A stretch of DNA of 64,000 bases from Triticum aestivum (lineage: Eukaryota; Streptophyta; Magnoliopsida; Poales; Poaceae): positions 174,420,396 to 174,484,395 of the forward strand of contig NC_057800.1 of NCBI RefSeq assembly GCF_018294505.1, in the 5' to 3' direction. A program made the translations under genes and the position numbers. The notes under the pieces were generated by a model that was not told where the DNA came from, made no database searches, and worked only from the letters and a program-made list of their open reading frames with translations. Positions 46,170-58,222 of this stretch are shown one piece after another (within the stretch, counting starts at the first letter, position 1; every line of letters begins with the position of its first letter).

Positions 46170-47048
46170 TGTCGGTGTTCTGGGAACGGGGATTCTCAAA
46201 CTTGCCTGCCTGCGGCTCACAGCGTGGTTTTGCAAGCGGGCCCGTATGGCTCATCTTCACCAACAAGCATACAAGACCCTCGCGAGGCGGATGGCACAAG
46301 ACCTCATCGGGAGTGGCCTGGCTGGCTCGCGAGGGGTGGAAAGATCAAGGCAAGGCAAACCTCGCGAGGTTTCAATGACGTGAGCCATGACGATCGAGAC
46401 TAGGCGGGTGCCAGGCGGGCGCCAGCGCGCACAGTGTCGTTGTTTCCACTTTGGTGCTAAGGAGGCAAGCGCAGAGGAAGAGTACCGAGGCGTCAAGCAA
46501 ATGTTTCCATATCGGTGTAACAAGACCAAGACTAGCAGGACGGCAGAACGAAGGTCACCGTGGAGCCCAAGGCGGCTTCATCACCAGAGCCTTTGGCAGG
46601 CGAAGACTGCTTTTGTCAGGATAACTTGTACTAGTTGTCCCCTTTCAAATTGGCCGTTATTGGCTCCCTTCTCGCTCAATATTTGGGGAGAAAACCAGGG
46701 TCTCTATAAATAGAACTAGCCACCACCATAGCGAGGAGATCGACCTCATCTTGGATCCGGACAACCACTAGTCCACCAAGCCCAAGAGCACCTCTCCTCA
46801 GGAGGCTGTTCTTCCCCTTGTACTGTTCATCCTCAGCCCAAGAGGCAATCCACCATCACACTAGAGTAGGGTATTACACCACAACGGTGGCCCGAACCAG
46901 TATAAATCTTGTGTCTCGTGTGTTGTGAGTTTGTGTGCCTAGTCTAGAAATCGCGAAGTGTGTGAGGGCGTGATCGGTGAGGGAGAGATCTTCGCGCGCA
47001 ACCCGGTGTTTGAACCTTAAGGGTTTTGCCGGAATCCGAAATTCTACA
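46170..47048 (+). repeat. 5' LTR of the second gypsy element
   Basis: 879 bp with TATAAATA at 46705-46712, the likely promoter. The duplicate copy is 62740-63623. Confidence 0.85.
46705..46712 (+). promoter_or_regulatory. TATA box in second gypsy LTR
   Basis: TCTCTATAAATAGAACTAG, conserved in the duplicate at 63280-63287. Confidence 0.6.
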
Positions 47049-47120
47049 TTTGGCGCGCCAGGTAAAAGTGCGCCGAAGCTTCCCTACCGTCGCTCCGCGT
47101 TCCACCGCTTCGTTGCAACC

Positions 47121-48673
47121 ATGTCCAACGCTCGTCGCGCCCGAGCTGAGCGTCGGGCCGCCCTCACCGCCCGCGTCCCCAGATGGCTCCTGTCGGCGGG
47201 CCTCCCCGTCGTTCTCTGTCATCCACCGCTAACGCCGCCACCGGCCCGGCGGGGAATGAACAACAAGCATCCTCGTTGCACCCCTCGGTGCGGCGGGATG
47301 GCCGCACCGCCACTCCATCGCTGGCCCCCGTCGATTTCTTGTCTCACGCTCGTCACGCTCCCACGGACGCGCGGGCCACGGTACTCATGGCGCGCGAGCT
47401 CCTGCGTTACCGCCCTGTCGACGACCTCCACGAGGACTGGTTGAACCGCATCGCCGAGCTCGTCAGCACCGTAGGAGGCTCCCTGCACCGTCCCTCTCGC
47501 TGCCTCTTCTACCGCCAGCCACGGGCGACGTAGCTCACACAGCACCTCCCCCACCCCTGCACCAAGACGTCGCCCTGGCGCCAAGGCGCATGGCTCCGTG
47601 GCGCGACTCGCCGCGCCAAGCGCCCGCGCGTGAAGAAAGAAGTTGTCAAGAAGTTCCTCGACCGTAAGAGAATGCTCCACCGCTCCCCACGCCGCCGCGT
47701 CAGGATCGCTTGCCGCGGCAGGGCCATGCGCCGCTTGCCGTGGTGGTGCGCGGGCGCCAAGTTCAGGCTCCACCTCCACGGCAGGTCCCAATGACCACGA
47801 CCGTCTGCCGCGCCTTCACCCCCGAGGTCGGGCAAGTTCAAGCCGGATCTTCCTCCTCGCTACGACGGCACCCTCGACCCCACAGAGTTCTTGCTGATCT
47901 ACGAGCTGAGCATCGAGGCGGCCAACGGAGACGAGAAAGTCATAGCGAACTGGTTCCCTATGGCTCTCAAGGATAGCGCTCGTTCGTGGCTCCTGAACCT
48001 ACCTCCGGGCTCCATCTCTTCCTGAAACGAGATGCGCGACCACTTTGTCGCCAACTTCCAGGGCACTCGCGACCGCCCTCCGGCCGCGGGAGACCTGCGC
48101 CGCGTCAATCAACAACCGGGAGAGACCCTCCAAAAATACATCCAGCGCTTCAACAACATTCGCGTCAAGATCCCCAAGGTGACGCATGAAGCCATCATCT
48201 CTGCGTTCTCTGATGGCGTCCGCGAGGTCAAGATGAAGGAGGAGCTCGCCATCCACGAGCAGTTGTGCACATCCCTGGAGCTGTTCAACCTGGCGACCAA
48301 GTGCGCAAGGGCTGAGGAAGGGCGCCTTTCCCTCCTCGAGCTCCCAGCTGCCGACCCAGAGGAGAAGAAATCCAAGACCAAAGACGTGAAGCACAAGGGA
48401 GTCGCCGTGCTCGCGACGGAGCCAGACACGAAGCGCGCCAGGGACCAGCCTGAGTCATCCAAGGGCAGCCGACCATTCTGCGCCTTCCACAACATGCACA
48501 GCCACAACACCAACGATTGTCAAGAGCTCAAGGCCATCCGTGACAGACGCTTCGGTCGACGCCCTGAGCACAACGACCAAGGCTACGGCCGAGGAGGAGG
48601 ATGTGGCGGAGGACGCTGGAACGACCATGGCCCATGCCAGGAGCGGCGCGACCGACCTCGTGAGGACCGCTAG
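47121..48673 (+). pseudogene. Gag of second gypsy element, frame-shifted
   Basis: The start ATG at 47121 gives MSNARRARAERRAALTARV. A one-base loss at GTCCCCAG (GTCGCCCAG in the duplicate) shifts the frame; the protein resumes in the frame 47183-47533 (GNEQQASSLHPSVRRDGRTA, MARELLRYRPVDDLHEDWLN). The gag core lies at 47850-48030 (RYDGTLDPTEFLLIYELSIE, ALKDSARSWLLNLPPG), has a TGA at about 48022, then continues 48032-48673 (HFVANFQGTRDRPPAAGDLR, ETLQKYIQRFNNIRVKIPKV, FCAFHNMHSHNTNDCQELKA in place of the zinc knuckle). It ends in an Arg/Gly/Asp-rich tail. Confidence 0.78.
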
Positions 48674-48889
48674 CAAGATCAGCCTCGTGAGGGCGCCTGG
48701 AGCGATCAGCCTCGCGAGGATCACCCTCAGGGCAACCCCGGTCTTCCTCTGCTGCCGCCACCTCCAAGAAGGAACGATGACCACCATCAAGACGAGGGGC
48801 TGGGGGCTTCCAGGAGCCATGCGCTATCGCCCGCATCTTGGGCGGAGGTCAAGCCCCAGCCTCACAACGTATCTTCAAGCAGTTTGCTC

Positions 48890-49596
48890 GCGAGGTGAAC
48901 GCGGTCCTCCCCAAGCTCGAGGCCACTCGCCCGCTCAGGTGGTCCAAGTGTGCCATCACTTTCAGTTCGACAGATTAGCTCAAGTGTGCGGCTACCGCTG
49001 GCGCTCTCCCAATGCTTTGTTCACCCGTCATCAGCAACGTGCAAGTCACCAAGACTCTCATCGACGACGGCGCAGGGCTCAACGTCCTGTCCGTCGAGAT
49101 GTTCGACAACCTTCAAGTGCCATACGATCAGCTTCAGCCTACCAAGCCTTTCTCAGGAGTGACCGACGGCTCCACCACACCGATAGGTTAGGTCCGCCTC
49201 CCAGTCACCTTTGGAGAACGCAACAACTACCGCACTGAGCTCATCGACTTCGACGTCGCCCACATCCGTCTGCTGTACAATGCCATCCTCGGGTATCCAG
49301 CCCTGGCCAAGTTCATGGCAGTGACGCACCACAGCTACAACATCCTCAAGATGCCGGGGAGCGGCGGGATCATCATAGTCCCCTGCGAAAAAAGAGATGC
49401 GGTGTGCTCCCTCGAGCGCGCCTTCCAAGCAGCGTCAATCGAAGACCCCGACAACAATGCAGCTCGGTACCCTGCTGAGGTCGTCCCCAAGAAGGAGAAG
49501 CAGCAACTCCGTGCCGGACCTCGGGAGGGCAGCACCGCAAGTGGTACCTCGTCAGGATCAGCGCTTGCACCTGGGGCGCCTCCCTCTATCGCATAG
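48890..49596 (+). pseudogene. Protease region of second gypsy element
   Basis: The frame reads REVNAVLPKLEATRPLRWSK, a TAG, then VTKTLIDDGAGLNVLSVEMF with the active-site aspartate codon at 49063-49065. The second residue of the usual D-G-G triad is aspartate here (DDGAG), so the site is probably altered. After a stop (about 49189) come VRLPVTFGERNNYRTELIDF and YNAILGYPALAKFMAVTHHS, the usual end of this protease. The Ser/Ala-rich linker stops at 49594. Confidence 0.75.
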
Positions 49597-49679
49597 GAAG
49601 GCGTGCCCGCGCCCTCCTTGGGCAGGGCTCGGGGGCTCTCTTCTGGAGGGCCTCAGACCTTGCCAACATTGCGAGGGAG

Positions 49680-50145
49680 GCACTCGGGCACCACTTGGAG
49701 GCGTGCTTTGCGGCACGTCTCCCTCGGGAGGACACTGGGCAAGGAGCACCCGGTGCCCAGGAGTTCATCACCAAGGTATCTCAGGAGCTTCAGGAAGCAA
49801 GAGCAATATGTGGCGACTGCCGCCCACCTGGCGTTGCTCCCCACCCTGGCGAGGGTGGTGAGATGCGCGTCTGCATCGACATACCAGGGCTCAACCGAGC
49901 CACATCTCAGGAGCGCTTCTGGCCTTCGCGTGTTGGCCGTTGCGAAGGTCCACCTCACAGCTACGTTCGCATGCCGTTCCGCCTGGCGAGCGTGGCTGCT
50001 GCCTTCCAGTGCAACCTGCGGAGCGTCATGGTGGGTCAGGAGGCCAGGCACCACGCAGTCCTGGCGGAGATGGCAACGGTCCTCAAGGAACCGCCTAGAC
50101 CCCCAGAGTCTCCCGAGGCTCAAGGCCCTGGTGGCTCGTGAGGAG
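49680..50145 (+). pseudogene. RT remnant of second gypsy element
   Basis: Only scattered RT phrases remain: MRVCIDIPGLNRA, then almost immediately SYVRMPFRLASVAAAFQ. In an intact RT these are separated by several further motifs, so a large internal deletion has occurred. No YxDD motif was seen. From 50150 to 50524 there is non-coding sequence with CCCAGGGATGCATCATTCCC-type repeats (near 50240 and 50335). Confidence 0.65.
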
Positions 50146-50524
50146 CAACCCCGTCACTGCGTACCTTCAGTTGCCTCAACACCCCTTCATCAACGGAACC
50201 AGGTGACACTTTCCAAGTTTATTTAGTTGGGAGTGCCCCCAGGGATGCATCATTCCCAGGCAGCGTGGGTCCGTCCCTGTGGCATGTATCCCTTCTTCTT
50301 TATGTCTTTAGCCTACCTTGCTGGGGCCGCCCCTTGGGCTGCATCATCCCCAAGCCGCTCGGGCCTGACCCAATGGCATGTTTGCTTTCCATGCATAACC
50401 TATCTATGGTTATCACCTGCTTGATTGTCACCCACCATGGGAGCCGTGCGCCGGTCGTCTTTCTTCGGGACCCTTCGCGTGAGAGGGTTAGGCACGGCGT
50501 CTGTGCTCGGGCCCGTCCCTGCAG

Positions 50525-51434
50525 CGTTGATATGTCTCCAACGTATATATAATTTTTGATTGCCCCATGCTATATTATCTACTGTTTTGGACATTATTGG
50601 GCTTTATTATCCACTTTACATTATTTTTGGGACTAACCTATTAACCGGAGGCCCAGCCCAGAATTGCTGTTTTTTTGGCCTATTTTAGGGCTTCGAAGAA
50701 AAGGAATATCAAACGGAGTCCAAATGGAATGAAACCTTCGGGAACGTGATTTTTGGAAACAAGACACAGGAGACTTGGACCCTACGTCAAGCAACCAACA
50801 GGGAGGCCACGAGGTAGGGGGGCGCGCCTACCCCCCATGCGCGCCCTCCACCCTCGTGGGACCCCAATTGCTCCACCGACATACTCCTTCCTCCTATATA
50901 TACCTACGTACCCCCAAACGATCAGATACGGAGCCAAAACCCTAATTCCACCGCCGTAACTTTCTGTATCCACGAGATCCCATCTTGGGGCCTGTTCCGG
51001 AGCTCCGCCGGAGGGGGCATCCGTCACGGAGGGCTTCTACATCAACACCATAGCCTCTCCGATGAAGTGTGAGTAGTTTACCTCAGACCTTCGGGTCCAT
51101 AGTTATTAGCTAGATGGCTTCTTCTCTCTTTTTGGATCTCAATACAATGTTCTCCCCCTCTCTTGTGGAGATCTATTCGATGTAATCTTCTTTTTGCGGT
51201 GTGTTTGTTGAGACCGATGAATTGTGGTTTTATGATCAAGATTGTCTATGAACAATATTTGAATCTTTTCTAAATTCTTTTATGTATGATTGGTTATCTT
51301 TGCAAGTCTCTTTGAATTATCAGTTTGGTTTGGCCTACTAGATTGATCTTTCTTGCAATGGGAGAAGTGCTTAGCTTTGGGTTCAATCTTGCGGTGTCCT
51401 TTCCCAGTGACAGTAGGGGCAGCAAGGCACGTAT
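50525..51434 (+). mobile_element. Gypsy LTR fragment (Sabrina-like by memory)
   Basis: It starts (C)GTTGATATGTCTCCAACGTA and runs through CCTATTAACCGGAGGCCCAG, a TATATATA box near 50895 and an AAACCCTAATTCCACCGCCG leader to GGCAGCAAGGCACGTATTG. It is a 5' LTR portion cut at the right by the Maximus-like LTR. No coding part remains. The family name is uncertain. Confidence 0.65.
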
Positions 51435-52772
51435 TGTGAAAGTGCTAGTGATCGACTAGAGGGGGGGGGGGTGAATAGGCGATTTTTATGAAAGTCTTCA
51501 AAACATGGAAGTTTCGAAGACAAACGATAGAAATAAACCTATTACCATGCAGCGGAAGGTAGACTACACTAGGCAAACCATAGTCAAGTATTCAATGAAG
51601 TGAAAGCACAATGACTAATAGCAGCTAGGCAGTAAAGATCAGGTAGGAAGATATTGTGAAGCCAATCAGAACAAGCAGTCACTCAGTGAGGACAAAAGAT
51701 AATGCAATCATACAATGACTTCACAAGGACCAATAGTAAGTAAAGGGAAGGGAAGGATGAAACCAGTGACTCGTTGAAGACAATGATTTGTTGGACCAGT
51801 TCCAGTTGCTATGACAACTGTACGTCTAGTTAGGGAGGCTGAGATTCAACTCAGAAGACCTCGTCTTCACCTTATTCCCCTTGAGCTAAGGACACCCAGT
51901 CCTCGCCCAATCACTCTGGTAAGTCTTCAAGGTAGACTTCCAAACCTTCACAGACTTCGTTCACCGGCGATCCACAATGACTCTTGGATGCTCAGAACGT
52001 GATGCCTACCGGCTGGAGGATTCACAGTCCTCAAGTGTAATAAGTCTTCAGATCACACAGACAGGAAGACTTAGGTGATGCCTAACACTCTTTGGCTCTG
52101 GGTGTTTAGGGCTTTATCCTCGCAAGGATTTCTCTCTCAAAGGCTTCAAGGTGGGTTGCTCTCAAACGACAAAAGCCGTACTCTAACTCTGAGCAGCCAA
52201 CCGTTTATGGTTGTAGGGGGTGGGCTATTTATAGCCATTGGCAACCTGACCTGGTTTGTCTGAAATGACCCTTGGTCACTAAGGAACTGACATGTGTTCC
52301 AACGGTCAGATTTCAAACACACACAGCAACTTTACTTGGACTAGAAGCAAAGCTGACTTATCCAACTCTGGAAAAGATTTGCTCTCATAGTCTTCACTCG
52401 AAGACATAGGATTTTGGTTAAGCATCACTTCAGTCATTCTGACTGGTTCTCTTGGACCCCACTTAACAGTACGGTGGTTCCTATGAATCAACAAAGAAAA
52501 ACACAAAACGATGAAACTGCTAAGTCTTCGCGCTCCATAGTCTTCACGCGATGTCTTGTCTTATCATAGTCTTCAATGTGAATGTCTTCACATACCACCT
52601 CTGACTTCAATGTCTTCATACATTTTTAGGTGTCATCTCTGGTAGGAAAACCAAATCAATGAGGGACTTCTACCTGTGTTATCCTGCAATTCTCACAAAC
52701 ACATTAGTCCCTCAACTAGGTTTGTCGTCAATACTCCAAAACCAACTAGGGGTGGCACTAGATGCACTTACA
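51435..52772 (-). repeat. 3' LTR of the Maximus-like element
   Basis: 1,338 bp with ends TGTGAAAGTGC... and ...TGCACTTACA on the + strand. It contains a G11 run at about 51461-51471 and many TAGTCTTCA/GAAGAC words. The left target duplication cannot be verified because the other LTR is not in the window. Confidence 0.8.
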
Positions 52773-52786
52773 ATCTCCCCCTTTTT
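52773..52786 (-). other. Polypurine tract of the Maximus-like element
   Basis: On the minus strand AAAAAGGGGGAGAT lies directly before the LTR start TGTAAGTGC. Confidence 0.75.
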
Positions 52787-53296
52787 GGTGATTGATGACA
52801 AACTAGTTGAAGTTTTCAACGGGGAATAAAATATGTGAAATTGTAAAGGATAGGTTATTGTCTTCATATGTGGCAAAGGATCCCCCTGAAGATGTGCATA
52901 TAAGTAATTTTCTTTTGGTATGCAAATGCACATGGCAGGTTGTACTTGTGGAGATCCTCTTCAACTTATGATGTCAATTTATCATGCATGAAAAGTATGT
53001 GAAGATAATGACATGCATAACGAAAAATGGACATCTGCAAAATGGTCTAAGTGCGGAATTTATCGTTGCACATGCGGAATTTATCATCGCATCATAGAAT
53101 AGCAAATAAGTAGCAGACGACCATCGAGTTTGAGTGTTACAACTCAAAGAACCAAATGTATCAAGACGCAAGAGTTGTAAACACTAGGTAAAATATAAAA
53201 CTACCGCCCATATGAACCCGCTTGAAGACTATCAAACTCATATGCTTCTCCCCCTTTTGTCAGTAAGGACCAAAAAGGTTTGAAGACATAGAGCAC

Positions 53297-56200
53297 CTAC
53301 TCGTCCCCGTGAGGAGTTGGTGAAGCAGCAGGGTCTTCGGTGGTGGTTGGCGGTGCAGACAAACTCGGTGTAGTGTTGATTCGTGCTGAAGGTGGTGAAG
53401 TAGCATCGTCTTCATCATCGATGACACGTGCATTCACTGTTGCAGCAGAGGAGAACTCAGAGTCTTCAAGAGACAGAGTACTCCGCAACACAGTCCTTCT
53501 TGGAGGTGTTGAGTCAAACTTGAAGCGTTCAGAGAAGCCATCCTCTTGAAGATCATCTTCAGAACACATAAGCGTCAGCCCTTTCCATGTACGCTGACAA
53601 GTTTCATGGGCAACAAAGGCATTCTTGGTGGCAAGGTTGCGAATCCTGTTTACATCCACCAAGAGGCTTTGCATTTGGCGCTTCAGCCAGTCATGATGCT
53701 TATCCTGTTTCTGATGAAGGGCAACCAGAAGCTCTCGGTCATTGAGAAAACGGGATCGCTTCATGGGCCATTGTGCAATGGTGCTTTTAGTGGCTTCAGT
53801 GAGGGCACAATGAGGTGCACGGGTAGTACCAGCCAGAGGATAAACACGAGTGACTGCTGGGTCGCCTTCAATGTGTTGAGAGAAACTTTGCTTATCAGCA
53901 TTCTGAAGACTAAGGGGCTCCTTGGCAGGCTCTGGATAGATGGCTTCAACTGACATATTGATGTCAGGCAGAAAGATCCGATGATTGCGAGCAGAGGGCT
54001 GATAGGTGACAGCTGAGTGTAGTTTGATCAGCCGCATAATCCATGGAGCGTAAAACTTCAAGCCAAAGAGATCAGATCCTGATGCAGCAAGTTGGCGGAT
54101 GAAGAAGTCTTGTGCATTGAAGCATTTGCCATGAAGAATACGGAAGACCAAAGTCTTCATTGCACCTTCCAGCTTTGCATGTGGAGAATGTCCTTTGATG
54201 GGCCAGAGACTTCGCCTTATAATGTGATAGATAGTGCGTGGCAGATACTCAAGGTATTCAACAAAGAACTCCTTAGGATATGCAGCATCTGGAGGCAAAG
54301 GCTTCATCATGCTAAGCATCTGACTCATGTTTGGTTCAGGCTTGTGAAAAATGCTCTCCATAGCTGCACTGTGAAGCTGACAACCAGGTTCATAAAGATC
54401 TCCTAGAGTGGGAAGACCAGTGAGCTCAATGATATCAAAGGCTTTGGCTTCGTGATGAACATTGCCTGTCATCCACTCAAGGACCCCAAGTCTTCAGATC
54501 TCTGTTGTAGCCACGAATATGAAGAGTGGCATAGAATTGGAGCAGCAATTCTTTGTTCCAGTGCTCCTTGTCACTGACGAATGGCAACAATCCAGACTCT
54601 CTGAAGCAATCCAGAGCTTCTTCCAAACAAGGCAGACCAGTTATGGCTTCAGTGTCAAGACGCATATGTGGGAAAATGCGACCTTGATTGTACAGAATGC
54701 ATGAGTAATAACTGCACTGCTGATAGCTCCAGAACCGATCAGAAGATATTCTTGCCTTGGTGTAGGGGTTCTTGGCGCTATCAAAGAAGGTGTTGTGTGC
54801 CTTGAAGCCATTGATAGTAAAAGATCCGGGTGCAGATGCAATACCTGGAAACCTGGGCAACCTTGGCATTGGCTTCTGAACCTGAGGCATGTGCTCAACG
54901 TGATAGTCAAACTAAGGACCAGCAGCAGGCGGAGGAGTCAGAAGAGGCCATTTGACAGTGATAAGTTTGCCATGGTTGAATGTTTGCTCGATAGTGTGTG
55001 GCCTTGGTGGCGGAATAGGAGCAATGGCATCAACAGAGGCGTCAGGCTGCACATCTATTGCAGGTGCATCATTGGCTTCATTGGCCTCTGGCACAGTGTT
55101 AGGTGCAGGCTCCACAGTGTCTTCAGCCATGACCACGTCATTGGCTTCAGTGGTGTTAGTGGTGGCAGCCTCAGGATTCTCAACCTCCACTTCAGAAGCT
55201 GGAGGGTCGGTCACGTTCTCCTTGAGAACAATATCTTGGTGAGATAGGGGTGTAGCAACTCTTGGGGCTTCTTATTCATCAGCTGATGCAGTCGAAACAT
55301 GTTCAGCCATTTTGGCTTCGGATTCAGAGATAGTCACAGTAGGAGTGGCATCTGGAAACACTTGACGTGCAACAGATTGGTGGTGCACTTCTCCTTTTGA
55401 AATGCTCGAAAGAGGGACTTGGGGCCTTGGTCCTTTGTGAAGCCTGTGTAACGCTGGCGACGCCTGTGAAGATGGAGTTGGTTGGGCCTCAAAGTCATCC
55501 TCTTCTTGCACTGATGGGGTTGCTTTCGGTTGGGGAGAGCTGGGAGTGTCTTGTCTCTGTGGGTGATCAGCCCACGATGCATCCTGAGCAGTTGGCGTCA
55601 GAGGACGACCAATGCTTATGAGTTCGTTGTGCGTGAGCATAGGCGATGATACCAGTTGGTGCTCGATCTGAGGAAGGACTTCATCATCTTCAACATTGTC
55701 ATGGTGACCAATGTCTTCAGCAGCGGTAGGGTCAACTGCTGGAATTTCTTCAGCTTTAGGAGCCTCTATGGAAGCAGGCTCATGAACTACCATCCGTCGT
55801 TCTTGATGCGAGGAATCAGGGCGAGCAACAGAGATGGGTTCTACAACAAGGGGCTCTGTGGGAGCAGCCCGATCTTTCTTGGTTCTGCGCTTCTTCTTGG
55901 AGGGAGCGACATCAGAAGCGTCAGGATTTTTCCTCTTTCTGGCTTCAGCCTCGGCAGTCCTCGTCTTCTTCAGTTCTGAAGCGGTTGACCGGACCTTTGT
56001 CTTCGAGCTAGTCATGCTGCTTGGAAAGACTATGCGTGGCTCTTCCCGCCTTGAAGGTGCAGATTGGTCTGTTGATGGCTTCTTCTTCTTTGCAGCCATT
56101 CTTGGGTCGATGTCAGGACGACCAAGAGCCTTGCGCTTCTTAGCCTCATTGTAGGCTTGCACACACTTGTCAGCCAGGCTCTTCATGCACTCACGAGAAC

Positions 56201-57389
56201 CTTTAGCTTCTTCACGCTTCTTGAGAAAGGTTTCCTTGAGCTCGTGCAGCATAATCTTGAAGTTTTTCACATCTTGCACGCTGAGCTTGGCCATGTGCTT
56301 CTTGAACTGAGCTTTCTCATAGTCGATCTTTTGCTTCAGTTCAACGATGCGCTGAGCTAGAGCTAGCTCAGAAGCAATGGCACCAGTGAAGGCGACGCTG
56401 AGGCCAATTGGAAGTTGCAGATCTTCAAAGCTGAGGTTGGGCGTGTCAAACCACTCAGCAATGAAGTTATGGATGATTGCCACATCAAAGAGAGGCAAAT
56501 CATTGAAGATCTCTGCTTCTTCCTTGATCTTGATCAGTTGCTCAAGAGCATCATCTGTAAGATCTTCATCGCTGGACAGATCAATGGCGTCATTGCGCAG
56601 AATAGCAGCAGCAGTCAGTGCCTGATCAGTATTCTTTCTCATCTCAGTCTTCTTGGAGATACGGGATAGATCTTCAGACTGCACACTATCTTCAGGAGGT
56701 GCAGTACCTAGTGGCTTCGCCCGTAAGATTTTTGGTGCTGAGGCAGACTTTGAAGCTTGAGGCTTCTTCAGCTTCGTTGGCTTCGGTGGTGCAGGTGCTT
56801 CGTCAGATTCAGCATCATCTGCAGGTTGATCCACGACTGCCCCTTGAACCATAATATGAGTGATGAGACCTTCTAGGTTGTAGAAGGGCCCAACCAGATT
56901 GGGTTCAGCTTCTCGTGTGCCATCAGCACGTGGCGCAGAGGGGCCTGGGTTGAAGTCTAATCCCAATGACTTCTTGTTTTCCTTGGCAGAGTTCTGTGCA
57001 AACTGATAGTTGCGCTTGAAGAGATTGTCTTCGCGACACAAAAACAGAGAGGATGGGTCGGCATTAGCAGGCTGAGGTCCACGAAGCATGCAAGGGTAAA
57101 AGCCTTGAGCAATAGCTTCAAACTGTGATTTGGGCTGAAGACCTTTGTATATGATATCTCTCCATGGGCCCTTGATGGCACTCTTCTCAGCATATTCGTC
57201 GGTGACGAATCTGTACTTTAACCATTCCTCTGCCCAATGTCTTCGAATCCATTGGATTCGGTTCTTGCGTTCTCCATAGGTTTCTTCTGGATCTGACTTG
57301 TATAGCTCATAGAGATCTGGTGGCAGGTCCTTAGCAGTGTTTCCACGGCGTTGTCTGCCTCCCTTCCTTGTAGATTTCTCTGTAGCCAT
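53297..57389 (-). pseudogene. Long extra ORF of the Maximus-like element (env-like position), about 1,360 codons
   Basis: It sits after the polymerase region and before the 3' LTR, the place of the optional extra or env-like ORF of Sirevirus-type copia elements. I choose the ATG at 57389 (MATEKSTRKGGRQRRG); the frame is open 52 codons further upstream but that part looks like leader. Parts in order are: a conserved globular start (LPPDLYELYKSDPEETYGER, IQWIRRHWAEEWLKYRFVTD), a long Lys/Glu/Pro-rich middle with coiled-coil potential, and a second globular part (GLPCLEEALDCFRESGLLPF, ELLLQFYATLHIRGYNRDLK, LPRTIYHIIRRSLWP) resembling the putative plant transposon protein domain. No signal peptide or clear membrane helix is seen. 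Breaks are a TAA at 55272, a TAG at 54912 and one frame shift near 54470-54480. Confidence 0.7.
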
Positions 57390-57549
57390 GAACTTCAAAC
57401 TGAATGGCTTCAACACGTTCAAAGGTTTCAAAGGCTTCCGCCTGCGGGTCAAACAGGAACTGGCTTCAGGAGAATTTATATGATGTTGTAAGAATTCTGC
57501 AAATGAATGCAGACTATGAGAACCAAGGGATTCTCCCACGGACATGTAC

Positions 57550-57873
57550 CTGTGACAGCATTAAGGTGCGAGGGAAGGGGAAGAGGTCATATGCATTCTC
57601 AGAAGATTTTGAAGATAAATCAGTTTAGAAGACATTGACCTCATAGTGCGAAGATATTCACTCATAGATAGAGAGTTGGTTCCAGATTTGTACGAATCCA
57701 TGAATAAGTACAAGTGAGGAATCTAACTACTTTGTGAAGCATAAGTGAACATACTAGGCATATTATAAGATGCAGTATGAAATAGATCCAACTTGTGTGA
57801 ACAGAAACTGCTTGTGGTAGAAAGTGATGAATCTATAGGATCAAAGGGGCCGTAAAAAGGAAGTTTTATTTAC
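57550..57873 (-). other. Candidate leader intron before the extra ORF
   Basis: On the minus strand TGTG/GTAAATA at 57873 is a fair donor, and TGCTGTCACAG/GTACATG at 57550 a good acceptor. The 324 bp between them is AT-rich like a plant intron. The acceptor is 160 bp upstream of the chosen ORF start. This is inference from sequence signals only. Confidence 0.4.
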
Positions 57874-58114
57874 CACACGAAGAACTGCTAGACGGAGTGG
57901 GAGAGGAGGTCGAGCAGTTCGATCGTCCATGCCCTAACTTGGCGATGGAGGACACCTACGGCGACGGCGGAGAAGACGATGTCCGCGGCCGGCGTGAAGA
58001 CGGCGTCGGTGAGGTCGCGGCAGCTAAGCGCTTCGTCGCCGGCGTCGTCGAGGGCTAGCAGTGGCGCTAGGGTTTGTGCGAGAGTGGAAGAAAGGATAAT
58101 GACTATGGTGATGC

Positions 58115-58222
58115 GTGTATTTATAGGGACAGGGACGGCACAGTGTTATTACACAGGTGCCCCTGGTGATTCACACCTGAAGGGCACGTGGCTATCATGC
58201 AACATATCGGAGGTTGTTCCAT
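58115..58222 (-). promoter_or_regulatory. Candidate internal promoter (G-box and TATA)
   Basis: On the minus strand CACGTG (58185-58190) is followed about 60 bp later by CCCTATAAATACACGC (TATAAATA at 58118-58125) and then, about 35-50 bp on, by a leader with CACAAACCCTAGCGCC, all typical of a plant Pol II promoter and 5' UTR. It starts directly at the break in the integrase. Confidence 0.45.

Larger units (their letters stand above)
46170..50524 (+). mobile_element. Second Ty3/gypsy element, 3'-truncated
   Basis: The 5' LTR is 46170-47048 (starts TGTCGGTG, ends CTACA; the paralogue ends GACA). A primer-site-like TTTGGCGCGCCAGGTAA follows at 47049. Gag, protease and a damaged RT remnant follow. 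Integrase and the 3' LTR are missing: at about 50525 it abuts a different gypsy LTR fragment. The same LTR with the same left flank (GTACGTATG) is in the second duplicate, so insertion predates the duplication. Confidence 0.85.
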
